From Burkholderia sp. NRF60-BP8 (lineage in GTDB: Bacteria > Pseudomonadota > Gammaproteobacteria > Burkholderiales > Burkholderiaceae), in the NCBI RefSeq assembly GCF_001522585.2, contig NZ_CP013372.1, forward strand, positions 1,302,001-1,366,000: a stretch of 64,000 bases of DNA. The letters are read 5' to 3'. The position numbers and the translations under genes are program-made. The notes under the pieces are model-generated. The model was not told the origin of the DNA. It saw only the letters and a program-made list of their open reading frames with translations, and did not search any database. Shown here one piece after another: positions 34,799 to 43,889 of the stretch; within the stretch, counting starts at the first letter, position 1; each line of letters starts with the position of its first letter.

Positions 34799-35509
34799 CT
34801 ACGGCTTCGCGTTCGCGGTTCGCGGCGTCTGTTCGGCCCGCAGCGTTTCGGCGAGATCGTGCGCGGCTCCGCCGATGTCGAGCGCGATGCCGGCGCGCAC
34901 GCCGGCGCCGTCGCGCCGTTCGAGCGCATCGACGATCGCGCGGTGCGCGTCCATCGAGCGCCGCATGTGCGGGATGTCGAGCGCGACCATGTTGAGGAAC
35001 GGGCCGACGCGCATCCACAGGTTCTCGACGATCGCGAGCGTGTTTTCGCTGGCGCCGTGCGCGTAGATCGCGCTGTGGAACGCAAAATTGCTTTGCAGAT
35101 AGGCGCGCGAGCGGCCGGCCTCGACGTGCGCCTGCATCGTCTCGCAGGTCTTGCGCACGGCCGCGATCTGCGCATCGGTCATCCGTGCGCACGCGCGCTC
35201 GGCGATGCAGCCTTCGAGCGCGATCCGCACGTCGCGCAGCTCGTCGAGCGTGTCGAGCGTCATCGGCGGGACGACGAGCGCGCGGTTCGGGCCGTCGACC
35301 AGTGCGCGTTCGGCGCGCAGCCGCGTGAGTGCGGCGCGCACGGGCATCGTCGACGAGCCGACCGCCTCCGCGACGCTGCGCAGGCTCAGCGCTTGGCCAG
35401 GCGCGAAGCGGCCGCTCATCAGCGCTTCGCGCAGTTGCTGGTAGACCTTGTCGGCCATCGTTTCCTGTTCGATGGCTTTCAGTGCGGGCGGGACGATACG
35501 AGGCGGCAA
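34799..35509 (-). CDS. GntR-family (FadR/FCD) transcriptional regulator
   Basis: 236 residues from TTG 35509, with CAGGAG about 10 bases upstream. The N-terminal winged helix (KVYQQLREALMSGRFAPGQA, SLRSVAEAVGSSTMPVRAAL) is joined to an FCD effector domain with the metal-binding His/Asp positions (NFAFHSAIY). It heads the leftward SDR-BKACE-MFS operon and probably represses it until its substrate is present. A short palindrome lies just upstream. Confidence 0.85.
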   Translation of the reverse strand: MPPRIVPPALKAIEQETMADKVYQQLREALMSGRFAPGQALSLRSVAEAVGSSTMPVRAALTRLRAERALVDGPNRALVVPPMTLDTLDELRDVRIALEGCIAERACARMTDAQIAAVRKTCETMQAHVEAGRSRAYLQSNFAFHSAIYAHGASENTLAIVENLWMRVGPFLNMVALDIPHMRRSMDAHRAIVDALERRDGAGVRAGIALDIGGAAHDLAETLRAEQTPRTANAKP

Positions 35510-35540
35510 GGCGGGGTTCTCCTGGGTTTGATCTGCGATC

Positions 35541-35550
35541 TGTGATCACA
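35541..35550. promoter_or_regulatory. TGTGATCACA palindrome, putative GntR operator
   Basis: A perfect 10-bp palindrome 32 bases upstream of the GntR start, with partial GATC half-copies beside it (TGATCTGCGATC). FadR/FCD-type regulators bind short palindromes of this kind. Inferred as autoregulatory. Confidence 0.5.
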
Positions 35551-35741
35551 CTGGCGATGGGCGAAGTTTTATCGATCGGTGCGCAGGAGTCAAGGCGAAC
35601 GAGATCGGGGAAAACGAGGGGGCGGAGCAACTCGTATCCCGCCCGAACCGTACCTCCCGGGCCGAGCATCCGCCGAAGCTGCAGTAGCGATCGAACGCCG
35701 TTGCGCGATGCAACGGCGCGCCGCGTGCCGTTTCGCCGACG

Positions 35742-36533
35742 CTATTCGAGCGTCCGGATCGAATTGCTGATCCCGCGCGCGCAGTCGATCACCGCCGGCG
35801 CGAGCTTGCGGCGCGCGTCGTCGAACGTCCAGCGGCTCGTCGGCGCGACCACGTGCACGGCCGCGACCGGCTGCCCCTGGCTGCCGAGCACGGGCGCCGC
35901 GATCGACATGTCGCCGATGAACAGTTCTTCCTGGTTGGTCGCGTAGCCTTCGCGCCGCGCGCCGTCGAGCAACGCGACGAGATCGTCGAGCGCCGTGACC
36001 GTGCGCGGCGTATACGGCGTGCGCGCCATGCCGTCGAGCCGCGCACGTGCTTCTTCCGGCGGCAACGCGCTCAGGAATGCGCGGCCGGAGCCGGTGCAGT
36101 ACATCGGGATACGACTGCCGATCGGCATGTGGATCGGCACGAACTTGGTCGACACGAAACGCGCGACGTACACCATTTCATCCTCGTCCGGCTCGGTGAG
36201 GTTGGTGGTTTCGCCGGTCAGGTTCGTGAGCTCGGACAGGAACGGATTCGCGACGTCGATCAACGTATCGGCCGCGAGATAGTTGAAGCCGATCCGCATC
36301 ACGTGCGGCGTGAGCTGGTAGCGCCGTGTGACCGGATGCTTGCGGATGTAGCCGAGCTTCTCGAGCGTATAGACCATCCGCTGCGCGGAGCTTTTCGTCA
36401 TCCCCGCCGCGTCGGCCACTTCCGCCAGCGTCATCGTGCGCCGCTTCGCACTGAACGCGCGCAGCACGTTCAGCCCCTTTTCCAGCGACTGGTTGAACAG
36501 CAGATCGTTTGCTTGGTCGGGCGACGTTTCCAT
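35742..36533 (-). CDS. IclR-family transcriptional regulator
   Basis: 263 residues. Winged helix at about 15-75 (LEKGLNVLRAFSAKRRTMTL, KSSAQRMVYTLEKLGYI), then the effector domain (YCTGSGRAFLSALPPEEARA, PVAAVHVVAPTSRW). It is divergent from the polar amino acid ABC transporter/DAO operon across an AT-rich palindromic region and probably controls it. Confidence 0.88.
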   Translation of the reverse strand: METSPDQANDLLFNQSLEKGLNVLRAFSAKRRTMTLAEVADAAGMTKSSAQRMVYTLEKLGYIRKHPVTRRYQLTPHVMRIGFNYLAADTLIDVANPFLSELTNLTGETTNLTEPDEDEMVYVARFVSTKFVPIHMPIGSRIPMYCTGSGRAFLSALPPEEARARLDGMARTPYTPRTVTALDDLVALLDGARREGYATNQEELFIGDMSIAAPVLGSQGQPVAAVHVVAPTSRWTFDDARRKLAPAVIDCARGISNSIRTLE

Positions 36534-36551
36534 GGCGGCGGGGTGGGATCG

Positions 36552-36580
36552 ATTCGATATTGCATCATATCGTATCGAAT
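36552..36580. promoter_or_regulatory. AT-rich inverted repeat, putative IclR operator
   Basis: ATTCGATA (36552-36559) and TATCGAAT (36573-36580) are exact inverted arms. Overlapping GATAT...ATATC and AATATCGATAT elements extend to 36588. It lies in the 160-bp space between the IclR gene and the ABC operon, the most AT-rich stretch nearby. Confidence 0.6.
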
Positions 36581-36693
36581 ATCGATATGCAAAAATCTAT
36601 TTGCGATGTTTTTGATTCGTTTTAAGATCGGACCATCGTCGCAGTGTCGATCAGCGACCGGCCGGCGCCCGGATTATTCGAGAAGGAGTCACC

Positions 36694-37470
36694 ATGGTTC
36701 CGTTCATCAAGCGGTTCGGCGCATTGGCCGCCGGTTTCGCCACCTGCATCGCACTGTCCACCGTCTCGGCGAGCGCCGTGGCGGCCGAGCCCACGCTGAA
36801 GGTCGGCGCGACGGCCACCGGCGTGCCGTTCACGTTTCTCGACGTCAAGAGCAATTCGATCCAGGGGATGATGGTCGATGCGATCACCGCGGCCGGGAAG
36901 TCGGCCGGGTTTCGCGTCGACGTGCAGCAGACCGTGTTCTCGGCGCTGATCCCGTCGCTCACCACGCAGAAGATCGACATCATCTCGGCCGCGATGCTGA
37001 AGACGCCGGCGCGCCAGCAGGTCGTCGATTTCTCCGACACCGTCTACTCGTTCGGCGAAGGCCTGATCGTGAAGGCCGACGATCCGGGCCGCTATACGTC
37101 GATGGACGATTTCAAGGACCAGGTGGTCGGCGCGCAGGTCGGCACGGCGTTCGTCGATGCGCTCAACAAGAAGGGCATCTTCAAGGAAGTCCGGACCTAC
37201 GATTCGATTGCCGACATCATGCGCGACGTCGCGCTCGGGCGCATCAAGGCCGGCTTCGCCGATCAGCCGATCGTCGCGTACCAGATCGAGCACGGCGTCA
37301 ATCGCCAGGTGCGGCTCGTGCCCGAATACCAGAGCGTCGTGAAGGGGCAGGTCTGCTTCATCGTGCGCAAGGGCGACACCGCGACGCTCGAACAACTCAA
37401 CGGCGCGATCCGCAAGATGAAGAGCGACGGCACGCTGCAGCAGATCCTGCAGAAGTGGCACATGAGCTGA
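36694..37470 (+). CDS. Polar amino acid ABC transporter substrate-binding protein
   Basis: 258 residues. A signal peptide (about 1-30, ending SAVAAE) precedes an SBP family 3 domain: LKVGATATGVPFTFLD, DIISAAMLKTPARQQVVDFS and VGAQVGTAF. It captures an amino acid or similar small cation in the periplasm for the permease and ATPase encoded next. First gene of a four-gene operon. GAAGGAG precedes ATG 36694. Confidence 0.9.
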   Translation: MVPFIKRFGALAAGFATCIALSTVSASAVAAEPTLKVGATATGVPFTFLDVKSNSIQGMMVDAITAAGKSAGFRVDVQQTVFSALIPSLTTQKIDIISAAMLKTPARQQVVDFSDTVYSFGEGLIVKADDPGRYTSMDDFKDQVVGAQVGTAFVDALNKKGIFKEVRTYDSIADIMRDVALGRIKAGFADQPIVAYQIEHGVNRQVRLVPEYQSVVKGQVCFIVRKGDTATLEQLNGAIRKMKSDGTLQQILQKWHMS

Positions 37471-37558
37471 GCGTCGGCATTCGATTCCCGACCGGCATCG
37501 CCCGCACGTCGCGGGCATTCGCGGCGGCGGGCCGTCCGGCCATCGCATAGGAGACCTC

Positions 37559-38215
37559 ATGTTTTTTCAGAACGCGATCGATTTCCTGCCGATCCTGTTG
37601 AAGGGCGCGGTGGTCACGATCGAGATCACCGCATGCGCGTTCGTGCTCAGCTCGGTGCTCGGGCTGATTCTCGCGCTGCTGAAGGTGTCGCGCCATCGCG
37701 CCGTCTCGACGGCCGGCAGCACGATCGTCAACGTGATCCGCGGGCTGCCCATCATCGTGCAGCTGTTCTACATGTACTTCGTGCTGCCCGATCTCGGCGT
37801 GCAGCTGTCGGCGTTCCAGGCCGGCGTGCTCGGCCTCGGCATCGCCTATTCGGCGTATCAGGCCGAGAATTTCCGCGCGGGCATCGAGGCGATCGACCGC
37901 GGCCAGATCGAAGCCGCGCACGCGATCGGCATGCGCGGCCCGATGATCATGCGGCGCGTGGTATTGCCGCAGGCGTTTCGTATCGCGCTGCCGCCGTACG
38001 GCAACACGCTGGTGATGCTGCTGAAGGATTCGTCGGTCGCGTCGACGATCACGGTCGCGGAAATCACGCGCGCCGGCCAGCTGATCGCGTCGTCGACGTT
38101 CCAGAACATGAGCGTCTACACGCTCGTCGCGCTGCTGTATCTCGCGCTCGGCCTGCCGCTGATGTTCGGCGTGAACCGGCTCGGCAAGCGGCTCGCACTG
38201 AGGAGAGGCGCATGA
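37559..38215 (+). CDS. Polar amino acid ABC transporter permease
   Basis: 218 residues, about five membrane helices. GIEAIDRGQIEAAHAIGM is the EAA loop contacting the ATPase; VIRGLPIIVQLFYMYF is typical of HisQ/GltJ permeases. Probably works as a homodimer since only one permease gene is present. ATGA overlap (38212-38215) couples it to the ATPase. Confidence 0.92.
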   Translation: MFFQNAIDFLPILLKGAVVTIEITACAFVLSSVLGLILALLKVSRHRAVSTAGSTIVNVIRGLPIIVQLFYMYFVLPDLGVQLSAFQAGVLGLGIAYSAYQAENFRAGIEAIDRGQIEAAHAIGMRGPMIMRRVVLPQAFRIALPPYGNTLVMLLKDSSVASTITVAEITRAGQLIASSTFQNMSVYTLVALLYLALGLPLMFGVNRLGKRLALRRGA

Positions 38216-38967
38216 TCCGGATCGATTCGATACACAAGCGGTTTCAGCAGCACGCGGTGCTGAAGGGCGTGAGCCTCGACGTGCAGCCGGGCGAAGTCGT
38301 GTGCCTGATCGGGCCGTCCGGGTCCGGCAAGTCGACCGTGCTGCGCTGTATCAACGGTTTCGAGACCTACGACGAAGGGTCGATCACGATCGACGGCGTG
38401 AAGGTCGACGCGCATTCGAAACGGATCCACGAATTGCGGATGCGGGTCGGCATGGTATTCCAGCGCTTCAACCTGTTTGCGCACCGGACGGCGCTCGAGA
38501 ACGTGATGGAAGGGCCCGTGCACGTGCGACGGAGGCCGGTCGCGCAAGCGCGCGAGCAGGCCCGCGCGCTGCTCGACAAGGTCGGGCTGTCGCACCGGAT
38601 GAACGCGTATCCGTCGGAACTGTCGGGCGGGCAGCAGCAGCGCGTCGCGATCGCACGCGCGCTCGCGATGGAGCCGCAGGCGATCCTGTTCGACGAACCG
38701 ACGTCGGCGCTCGACCCCGAGCTCGTCGGCGAAGTGCTCGGCGTGATGCGCGGGCTTGCCCGCGACGGGATGACCATGGTGGTCGTCACGCACGAGATGG
38801 CATTCGCGCGCGAGGTGGCCGATCGCGTGTGTTTCCTGCATGACGGGACCATCTGCGAAAGCGGACCGGCGCGCGAGGTGCTCACGCAGCCGACCCATCC
38901 CCGCACGCAGGAATTCCTCCGTCGCCTGCTGGCGTCGGACGGCGCGGACAACCCGGATCGAACATGA
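38212..38967 (+). CDS. Polar amino acid ABC transporter ATP-binding protein
   Basis: 251 residues. Walker A GPSGSGKST at 34-42, Q-loop FQRFNLF, signature LSGGQQQR, Walker B ILFDEP with DPEL, and the switch His in VVTHEM. Standard GlnQ/HisP type. ATGA overlaps link it to both the permease and the DAO gene (38964). Confidence 0.94.
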   Translation: MIRIDSIHKRFQQHAVLKGVSLDVQPGEVVCLIGPSGSGKSTVLRCINGFETYDEGSITIDGVKVDAHSKRIHELRMRVGMVFQRFNLFAHRTALENVMEGPVHVRRRPVAQAREQARALLDKVGLSHRMNAYPSELSGGQQQRVAIARALAMEPQAILFDEPTSALDPELVGEVLGVMRGLARDGMTMVVVTHEMAFAREVADRVCFLHDGTICESGPAREVLTQPTHPRTQEFLRRLLASDGADNPDRT

Positions 38968-40274
38968 GCGCAACGAACGCGACACCCGGATGGCCCGACG
39001 CACGGTGGCCGGATTCGCTGTGGGCGGCGACCGCCGCGCCGGCGCCCGATACGCCCGCGCTCGACGCGTCCGCGTCGTGCGACGTGGCGATCGTCGGCGC
39101 CGGATTCACGGGTTTGTCGACCGCACTTCACCTGGCCGAACGCGGCGTGAACGTCCGCGTGATCGACGGCGCGCAGCCGGGCTGGGGCGCATCGGGCCGT
39201 AACGGCGGGCAAGTGATTCCCGGGCTGAAATACGACCCGGACGAACTCGTTCGCCGGTTCGGCGACGAGGCCGGCGAGCAGCTTGCCGGCCTCGTCGGCG
39301 GCGCCGCCGATACCGTGTTCGACCTGATCGCGCGCCACGGCATCGATTGCGATGCGCGTCGTCACGGCTGGATCCAGCCGGCACCGACCGCCGCGATGCT
39401 CGACACGGTCGCACGCCGTGCGCAGCAGTGGGCCGCGCGCGGCGCGCCGGTCGACGTGCTCGGCCGCGACGACGTCGCGCGACGGCTCGGCACGCGGGCG
39501 TATGCGGGCGGCTGGATCGACCGGCGCGCGGGCAGCGTGCAGCCGCTCAGCTATACGCGCGGCCTCGTGCGCGCCGTGCAGGCGAGCGGGGCGGTCGTGC
39601 ACGGCTCGACCCGCGCCGTCGGGCTGACACGCGCCGACGGCCGCTGGCGGATCGCGACGTCCGGCGGCGCGACGCTGTCGGCCGAGCGCGTGGTGATCGC
39701 GACCAACGGCTACACGGACGGGCTGTGGCCCGGCTTGCGCCAGTCGGTGATCGCCGCGAACAGCTTCATCGTCGCGACGGAACCGCTCGCGCCGGCGCTC
39801 GGCCGCGACATCCTCGCCGGTGGCGAAGTCGCATCCGATGCGCGGCGTCTGCTGCTGTACTTCCGCCGCGACGCGGCCGGGCGCTTGCTGATGGGCGGCC
39901 GCGGCCCGTTCGCCGACCCGCGCGCGCCGAGCGACTGGCGTCACCTCGAACGCGCGACGACGCTGTTGTATCCGCAACTGAAGGGCGTCCGGTTCGAATA
40001 CCGCTGGGCAGGGCGCGTCGCCATCACCGCGGATTTCCTGCCGCACGTGCACGAGCCCGCGCCGGGCGTGACGATCGCGCTCGGCTACAACGGCCGCGGC
40101 ATCGCGATGGCGACGACGCTCGGCAAGCATCTGGCCGCGCATCTGTCGGGCGATGCGCGACTGCCGCTGCCGTTCCGCGTCACGCCGATCCGGCCGATTC
40201 CGTTGCACTGGCTGCAGCGCTTCTATATCGCGGCCGGGGTCGCCTGGTATCGGTTGCTCGACAGCCTGTCCTGA
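38964..40274 (+). CDS. FAD-dependent oxidoreductase (glycine/D-amino acid oxidase, DAO family)
   Basis: 436 residues. The dinucleotide-binding motif GAGFTG is at 45-50, with GASGRNGGQV and GYNGRGIAM typical of the PuuB/OrdL-like DAO branch. It oxidises a secondary or primary amine of an amino acid-like substrate. Its start overlaps the ATPase stop, so the transporter most likely feeds this enzyme. Substrate unknown; gamma-glutamyl-putrescine-type, sarcosine or D-amino acid substrates are all possible. Confidence 0.87.
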   Translation: MSATNATPGWPDARWPDSLWAATAAPAPDTPALDASASCDVAIVGAGFTGLSTALHLAERGVNVRVIDGAQPGWGASGRNGGQVIPGLKYDPDELVRRFGDEAGEQLAGLVGGAADTVFDLIARHGIDCDARRHGWIQPAPTAAMLDTVARRAQQWAARGAPVDVLGRDDVARRLGTRAYAGGWIDRRAGSVQPLSYTRGLVRAVQASGAVVHGSTRAVGLTRADGRWRIATSGGATLSAERVVIATNGYTDGLWPGLRQSVIAANSFIVATEPLAPALGRDILAGGEVASDARRLLLYFRRDAAGRLLMGGRGPFADPRAPSDWRHLERATTLLYPQLKGVRFEYRWAGRVAITADFLPHVHEPAPGVTIALGYNGRGIAMATTLGKHLAAHLSGDARLPLPFRVTPIRPIPLHWLQRFYIAAGVAWYRLLDSLS

Positions 40275-40291
40275 CGACGCCCGGCAGGCGC

Positions 40292-41713
40292 TCAGTGCTG
40301 CGCTGGCGCGTCCGTCAGCGTGCCGAGAAACGCTTCGATGTCCTTGATGTCCTGAGCCGTCATCGCGGGCTTGTCGCCGGGCTTGCGATCGAACGGCGCA
40401 TCGGTCACGTCGACGTTCGCGCGATATTTCGGCGGAATGTCGTCGTATTCGTCGACCTTGCCGTCCGCGCCGCGCGAATAGAACTTCTGCGGCGAGATGC
40501 TGCGCTCGTTGTAGAACGCCATCACCTGGTCGAGCGTGTGGAACACGCCGTTGTGGAAGAACACGTGGCGCGTCGCCGAATTGCGCAGCGTCGGCGTCAG
40601 GAACATTCCGCAGTACTGCGTCTGGTCCTTCAGGTCGTCGCGGAACGGCCCGCACACGCCGAGATCGTAGAACGCGGGATTGCGGTTCTGCGCGAGCGCG
40701 CGGTTGCGCGGCGCGCCGAGGGCCTCGTACTGGTAGTCGGTGAACATCGGCGGCAGCCCGTCCTTGCCGGGTTTCGACAAGTGGCAGCCCGCGCAATTCG
40801 CCTTGTCCGGATCGTTGAACAGGCGCAGCCCGCGCAGTTCGGCCTGCGTGAGGCGCGCACGGCCTTCGAGCCAGCGGTCGTACTTGCTGTCGTACGGATG
40901 GAAGGACGGATCCTCGACCTGGTAGCGCGCGATCGCGAACATCGCCTCCGACACCGCGAGCTGCGGGCTGTCGAATACGCGTGCGCCGAACAATTGTTCC
41001 AGTTGCGCGCGATGCGACGACTGCGCGAGCTTGTGCGCGACGTCGTCGACGCTCGCGTTCGCCATCTCGACCGGATTCAGCAGCGGGCCGAACGCCTGTT
41101 GCTGCAGCGTGTCGGCGCGGCCGTCCCAGAACATCCCGCCCTGCGGCACGAGCTGCGGCGCGGCCGACGTGCCGGCCACCTTCTGCGCCTTGACGACGCC
41201 GGCCGCCGCCGTGGCCTGCTGCGCGACGCTCGGCGCGGCGTCGTTTTCTCCGGCATCGGGGCCGATGCTGAAATTCGGCTGGCGGTACAGATACATCAAC
41301 GACGGCGGCGGACGATAGCCCTGCTGCGTCATCGCGAGGCCGCCCGGCTGCACGTCGAGCGCATTCGGCGGGCCGTACGCATGATCGGGGCTGTGGCACG
41401 ACGCGCACGACTGCTTGCCCGACGCCGACAGCGACGGATCGTGGAACAGCGCGCGCCCGAGCTGCGCGACCGCCGACAGCGGCTGCGCGGCGGGCCGTTG
41501 CAGCACGACCGGATGCGGGTTCGCGCCGGTCCAGTCGGCGACCACGGTGCCGATCGCCGCGGGTACCCGCGCGGGAAACGCGATAGCGAACGCGCCATAG
41601 CCGATCGCGGCCGCGCCGAGCACGAATGCCGTGCGGCGCAGCAGGCGGGAAGGGGCACGCGGCGCGGGCGTGCCGGCGGCATCGGGAGACGGAAACGCGG
41701 GGCGAGCTGTCAT
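40292..41713 (-). CDS. Di-haem cytochrome c peroxidase family protein
   Basis: 473 residues. An N-terminal membrane anchor (about 27-47) is followed by two haem-binding motifs, CASCH at 103-107 and CAGCH at 307-311, plus LGRALFHDPSLSASGKQSC typical of CcpA/MauG relatives. Longer than classical CcpA (about 330) because of the anchor and extra loops. Likely periplasmic peroxidase or oxidase. It lies 98 bp downstream of an AcpA-like phosphatase on the same strand, with a hairpin between. Confidence 0.87.
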   Translation of the reverse strand: MTARPAFPSPDAAGTPAPRAPSRLLRRTAFVLGAAAIGYGAFAIAFPARVPAAIGTVVADWTGANPHPVVLQRPAAQPLSAVAQLGRALFHDPSLSASGKQSCASCHSPDHAYGPPNALDVQPGGLAMTQQGYRPPPSLMYLYRQPNFSIGPDAGENDAAPSVAQQATAAAGVVKAQKVAGTSAAPQLVPQGGMFWDGRADTLQQQAFGPLLNPVEMANASVDDVAHKLAQSSHRAQLEQLFGARVFDSPQLAVSEAMFAIARYQVEDPSFHPYDSKYDRWLEGRARLTQAELRGLRLFNDPDKANCAGCHLSKPGKDGLPPMFTDYQYEALGAPRNRALAQNRNPAFYDLGVCGPFRDDLKDQTQYCGMFLTPTLRNSATRHVFFHNGVFHTLDQVMAFYNERSISPQKFYSRGADGKVDEYDDIPPKYRANVDVTDAPFDRKPGDKPAMTAQDIKDIEAFLGTLTDAPAQH

Positions 41714-41765
41714 GCTGTCGGTCGAAAAACGGGTGTCGCGCAAAGCGGCGCGTTGAAATGGAAAC

Positions 41766-41791
41766 GGCCGGCGCATCTCCATGCGCCGGCC
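41766..41791 (-). terminator. Intercistronic hairpin between phosphatase and peroxidase genes
   Basis: GGCCGGCGCAT, loop CTCC, ATGCGCCGGCC: a perfect 11-bp stem. On the transcribed (minus) strand it is followed by GTTTCCATTTC, not a clean T run. It could be a partial terminator or mRNA stabiliser that lowers peroxidase expression relative to phosphatase. Confidence 0.65.
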
Positions 41792-41811
41792 ATGCGGTCA
41801 GGCCGCGACGG

Positions 41812-43485
41812 TCAGATCGACGGGGCGGCGCTCAATACGGTGCCGAGCGTCGGGTCGAGATAGAGCGGCGTCGTGTTCGGCTTCGACGTGAAGTCGAACA
41901 GGTTGCGCAGGTCGCCCGCCGTCGCATCGAACGAGCCGCCGCCGATACGCTGGCCGCCGAGCCAGTTGTCCTCGATGAAGCGCACGACGGACGACTGGTC
42001 GAGCATCGTGTGATCGACGTAGTTCTGCTTCGCATACGGCGAGATCACGACCAGCGGAATGCGCACGCCCGGGCCGCAGCGGCCGTTCACGGTCGCGCCG
42101 TTCACGCCGGTGGTGCCGCCCGTGCCGCACTTGCCGGCGCCGTTGAGCTGATCGACCGGGTCCGACGACGCGTGCGTCGGCGACGTGTACACGTGGTCGT
42201 ACCAGCCGTCCGAATCGTCATAGGTGACGATCACGGCCGTGTTCTGCCAGTCCGGTTGCTGCTGCAGGAAGTTGACGACCTTCGTCACGAACGCCTGCTC
42301 GTCGAGCGGATCCGAATAGCCGGCATGCCCGTCCTGTGCGGCCGGCGCCTTCAGGTAGCTGACCGACGGGAAGTTGCCGGCCTTCACGGCGGCGAAGAAG
42401 TCGTCCGTGTCGTACTGGTGGTTCGCCGGTTCGGCGGTCTTGCCGTCGGCCTCGACGCTCGAACCGATCGCCGCGATCGAGCTCGGGCGCGTGTGTTGCG
42501 GGTTCGCGGTCGACGCGTAGTACTGGAACCAGTTGTGGTGCGGGATGTAGTCGGCGGTCGCGGCGTTCACGGCGGTGGCGACCGTGCTGCGTGCGCAGCC
42601 CGTCGTGCCGTTGCCGTTCGTCGTCGACAGGTTGAAGCCGCCCATGAAGCCGCCCCACGTGATCTTCGCGGCGTTCAGCAGGTCGCCGATGTTCTTGCCG
42701 GACATCATCGCCTGGTCGGTCGTGCTCGAGCACACGTCGAAACCCGGATCGACGTCGTTGATCATGGTGAAGCCGCCCTGGCCGTCGTTGATGTAGTACG
42801 AGCTGGCGGCGAGCGTCGACGGCTGCTTCGACGTCTTGACGATCTGCATCCCGTTGGTCTGCCCCGCCACGACGTTCAGTGCGCCCGGCGTCGACGGGCC
42901 GTAGACCGTCGTGTACGTGTTGTCGCTCATCGCGAAGCGCTGCGCGTAGTTCCACAGCGCGGTCACCGTGTTGCCGTCGAAGTAGCCCATCACCTGGCCC
43001 TTCGTGCCGAACGCGCCGGCGCCGCCGGACGAGCCCTTGCCCGTGTACTTCGGGAACAGGTCCGCGAGGCCGTTGTCCTCGGCCTGCTGCTCGGCGGTGT
43101 AGGCGTGGTTCTGGTCGGCCGTCGCGGCCTGCGTGCGGTCGAGGCGGAACGGGTTCGCCGCGTCGGTGCCGTTGGCCGTGTTCGTGAAGTTCGGGTTCGC
43201 GGTGAGCAGCGTGCCCGTCAGGCCGTTCGGCGTCGGCGTGCCGGGTTTCGCGGTGAACGCCGGTTCGCCCGACGGGTTCGTCGCGTTCGGATAGGTGCCG
43301 AAGTAGTGGTCGAACGAGATGTTTTCGCCGTAGATCACGACGACGTGCTTGATCGGCGTGGCGGTCTGCAGCGCATCCTGCGACGACACGGCGGGCGCCG
43401 GCGTGGAATCGTCGCTGCCGCCGCAGGCGAACAGCGCCAGCGCTGCGGCTGCGCAGGCAGTGACGAGCAAGGCTTGACGGAACAT
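41812..43485 (-). CDS. acpA: AcpA-type acid phosphatase / phosphoesterase (phospholipase C superfamily)
   Basis: 557 residues. A lipoprotein-type signal (LALFACGG, Cys21) precedes a phosphoesterase domain (PF04185-like): HVVVIYGENISFDHYFGTYP with its metal/nucleophile region, DDSDGWYDHVY and RIPLVVISPYAKQNYVDH. AcpA-type enzymes of Francisella and Burkholderia hydrolyse phosphomonoesters in the periplasm. Expected location is the outer membrane or periplasm. First gene of a probable operon with the peroxidase. Confidence 0.87.
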   Translation of the reverse strand: MFRQALLVTACAAAALALFACGGSDDSTPAPAVSSQDALQTATPIKHVVVIYGENISFDHYFGTYPNATNPSGEPAFTAKPGTPTPNGLTGTLLTANPNFTNTANGTDAANPFRLDRTQAATADQNHAYTAEQQAEDNGLADLFPKYTGKGSSGGAGAFGTKGQVMGYFDGNTVTALWNYAQRFAMSDNTYTTVYGPSTPGALNVVAGQTNGMQIVKTSKQPSTLAASSYYINDGQGGFTMINDVDPGFDVCSSTTDQAMMSGKNIGDLLNAAKITWGGFMGGFNLSTTNGNGTTGCARSTVATAVNAATADYIPHHNWFQYYASTANPQHTRPSSIAAIGSSVEADGKTAEPANHQYDTDDFFAAVKAGNFPSVSYLKAPAAQDGHAGYSDPLDEQAFVTKVVNFLQQQPDWQNTAVIVTYDDSDGWYDHVYTSPTHASSDPVDQLNGAGKCGTGGTTGVNGATVNGRCGPGVRIPLVVISPYAKQNYVDHTMLDQSSVVRFIEDNWLGGQRIGGGSFDATAGDLRNLFDFTSKPNTTPLYLDPTLGTVLSAAPSI

Positions 43486-43889
43486 CGGGAAACTCCAGGG
43501 TAAGGTCTTCGATGGTGGAGAACGGCCCCGTCGCCGTGTCGGTTCGGCGCGAAGCTCGTGAGGGAGCACGCGCATTGGACCAGTTGCGTATGAAGATATG
43601 GGGACGGAGTGTTTTCGCGACGGTTGCGCCGTGGTATCGATTCCATTACGCCGCGGCGCGGGGCGAAAGAGAACGGAAAGGGGTGGACCGCCTGCGACCT
43701 CCGTGTCACATGGGGCAGCGTGCAGGCCGCGTTCGGCGCACGCGGCGCGGGGCGGGCGACCGAAGGAGGCGGCCGAATCTTTTACGGCTGGCCGTTGGTC
43801 GCCTTTTTGACAATCCGGTGACGCATTCATACGATGAACGCCTGCCGCGCGGTATCGCGCAGCTTGACCCGCCAGCGGAGGTTTTCAGC
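43486..43889. other. Intergenic region (404 bp)
   Basis: It separates the acid phosphatase (leftward) from the EamA carrier (rightward) and should carry both promoters. Open frames here have no homology I recognise and I do not call a gene. The carrier's ribosome-binding site GCGGAGG is at its right edge. Confidence 0.5.

Noticed and set aside
43512..43889. N-terminal extension of the EamA carrier by 126 codons
   Set aside because: The extension is basic, low-complexity and unlike a membrane protein. GTG 43890 has a good ribosome-binding site and gives the normal family length.
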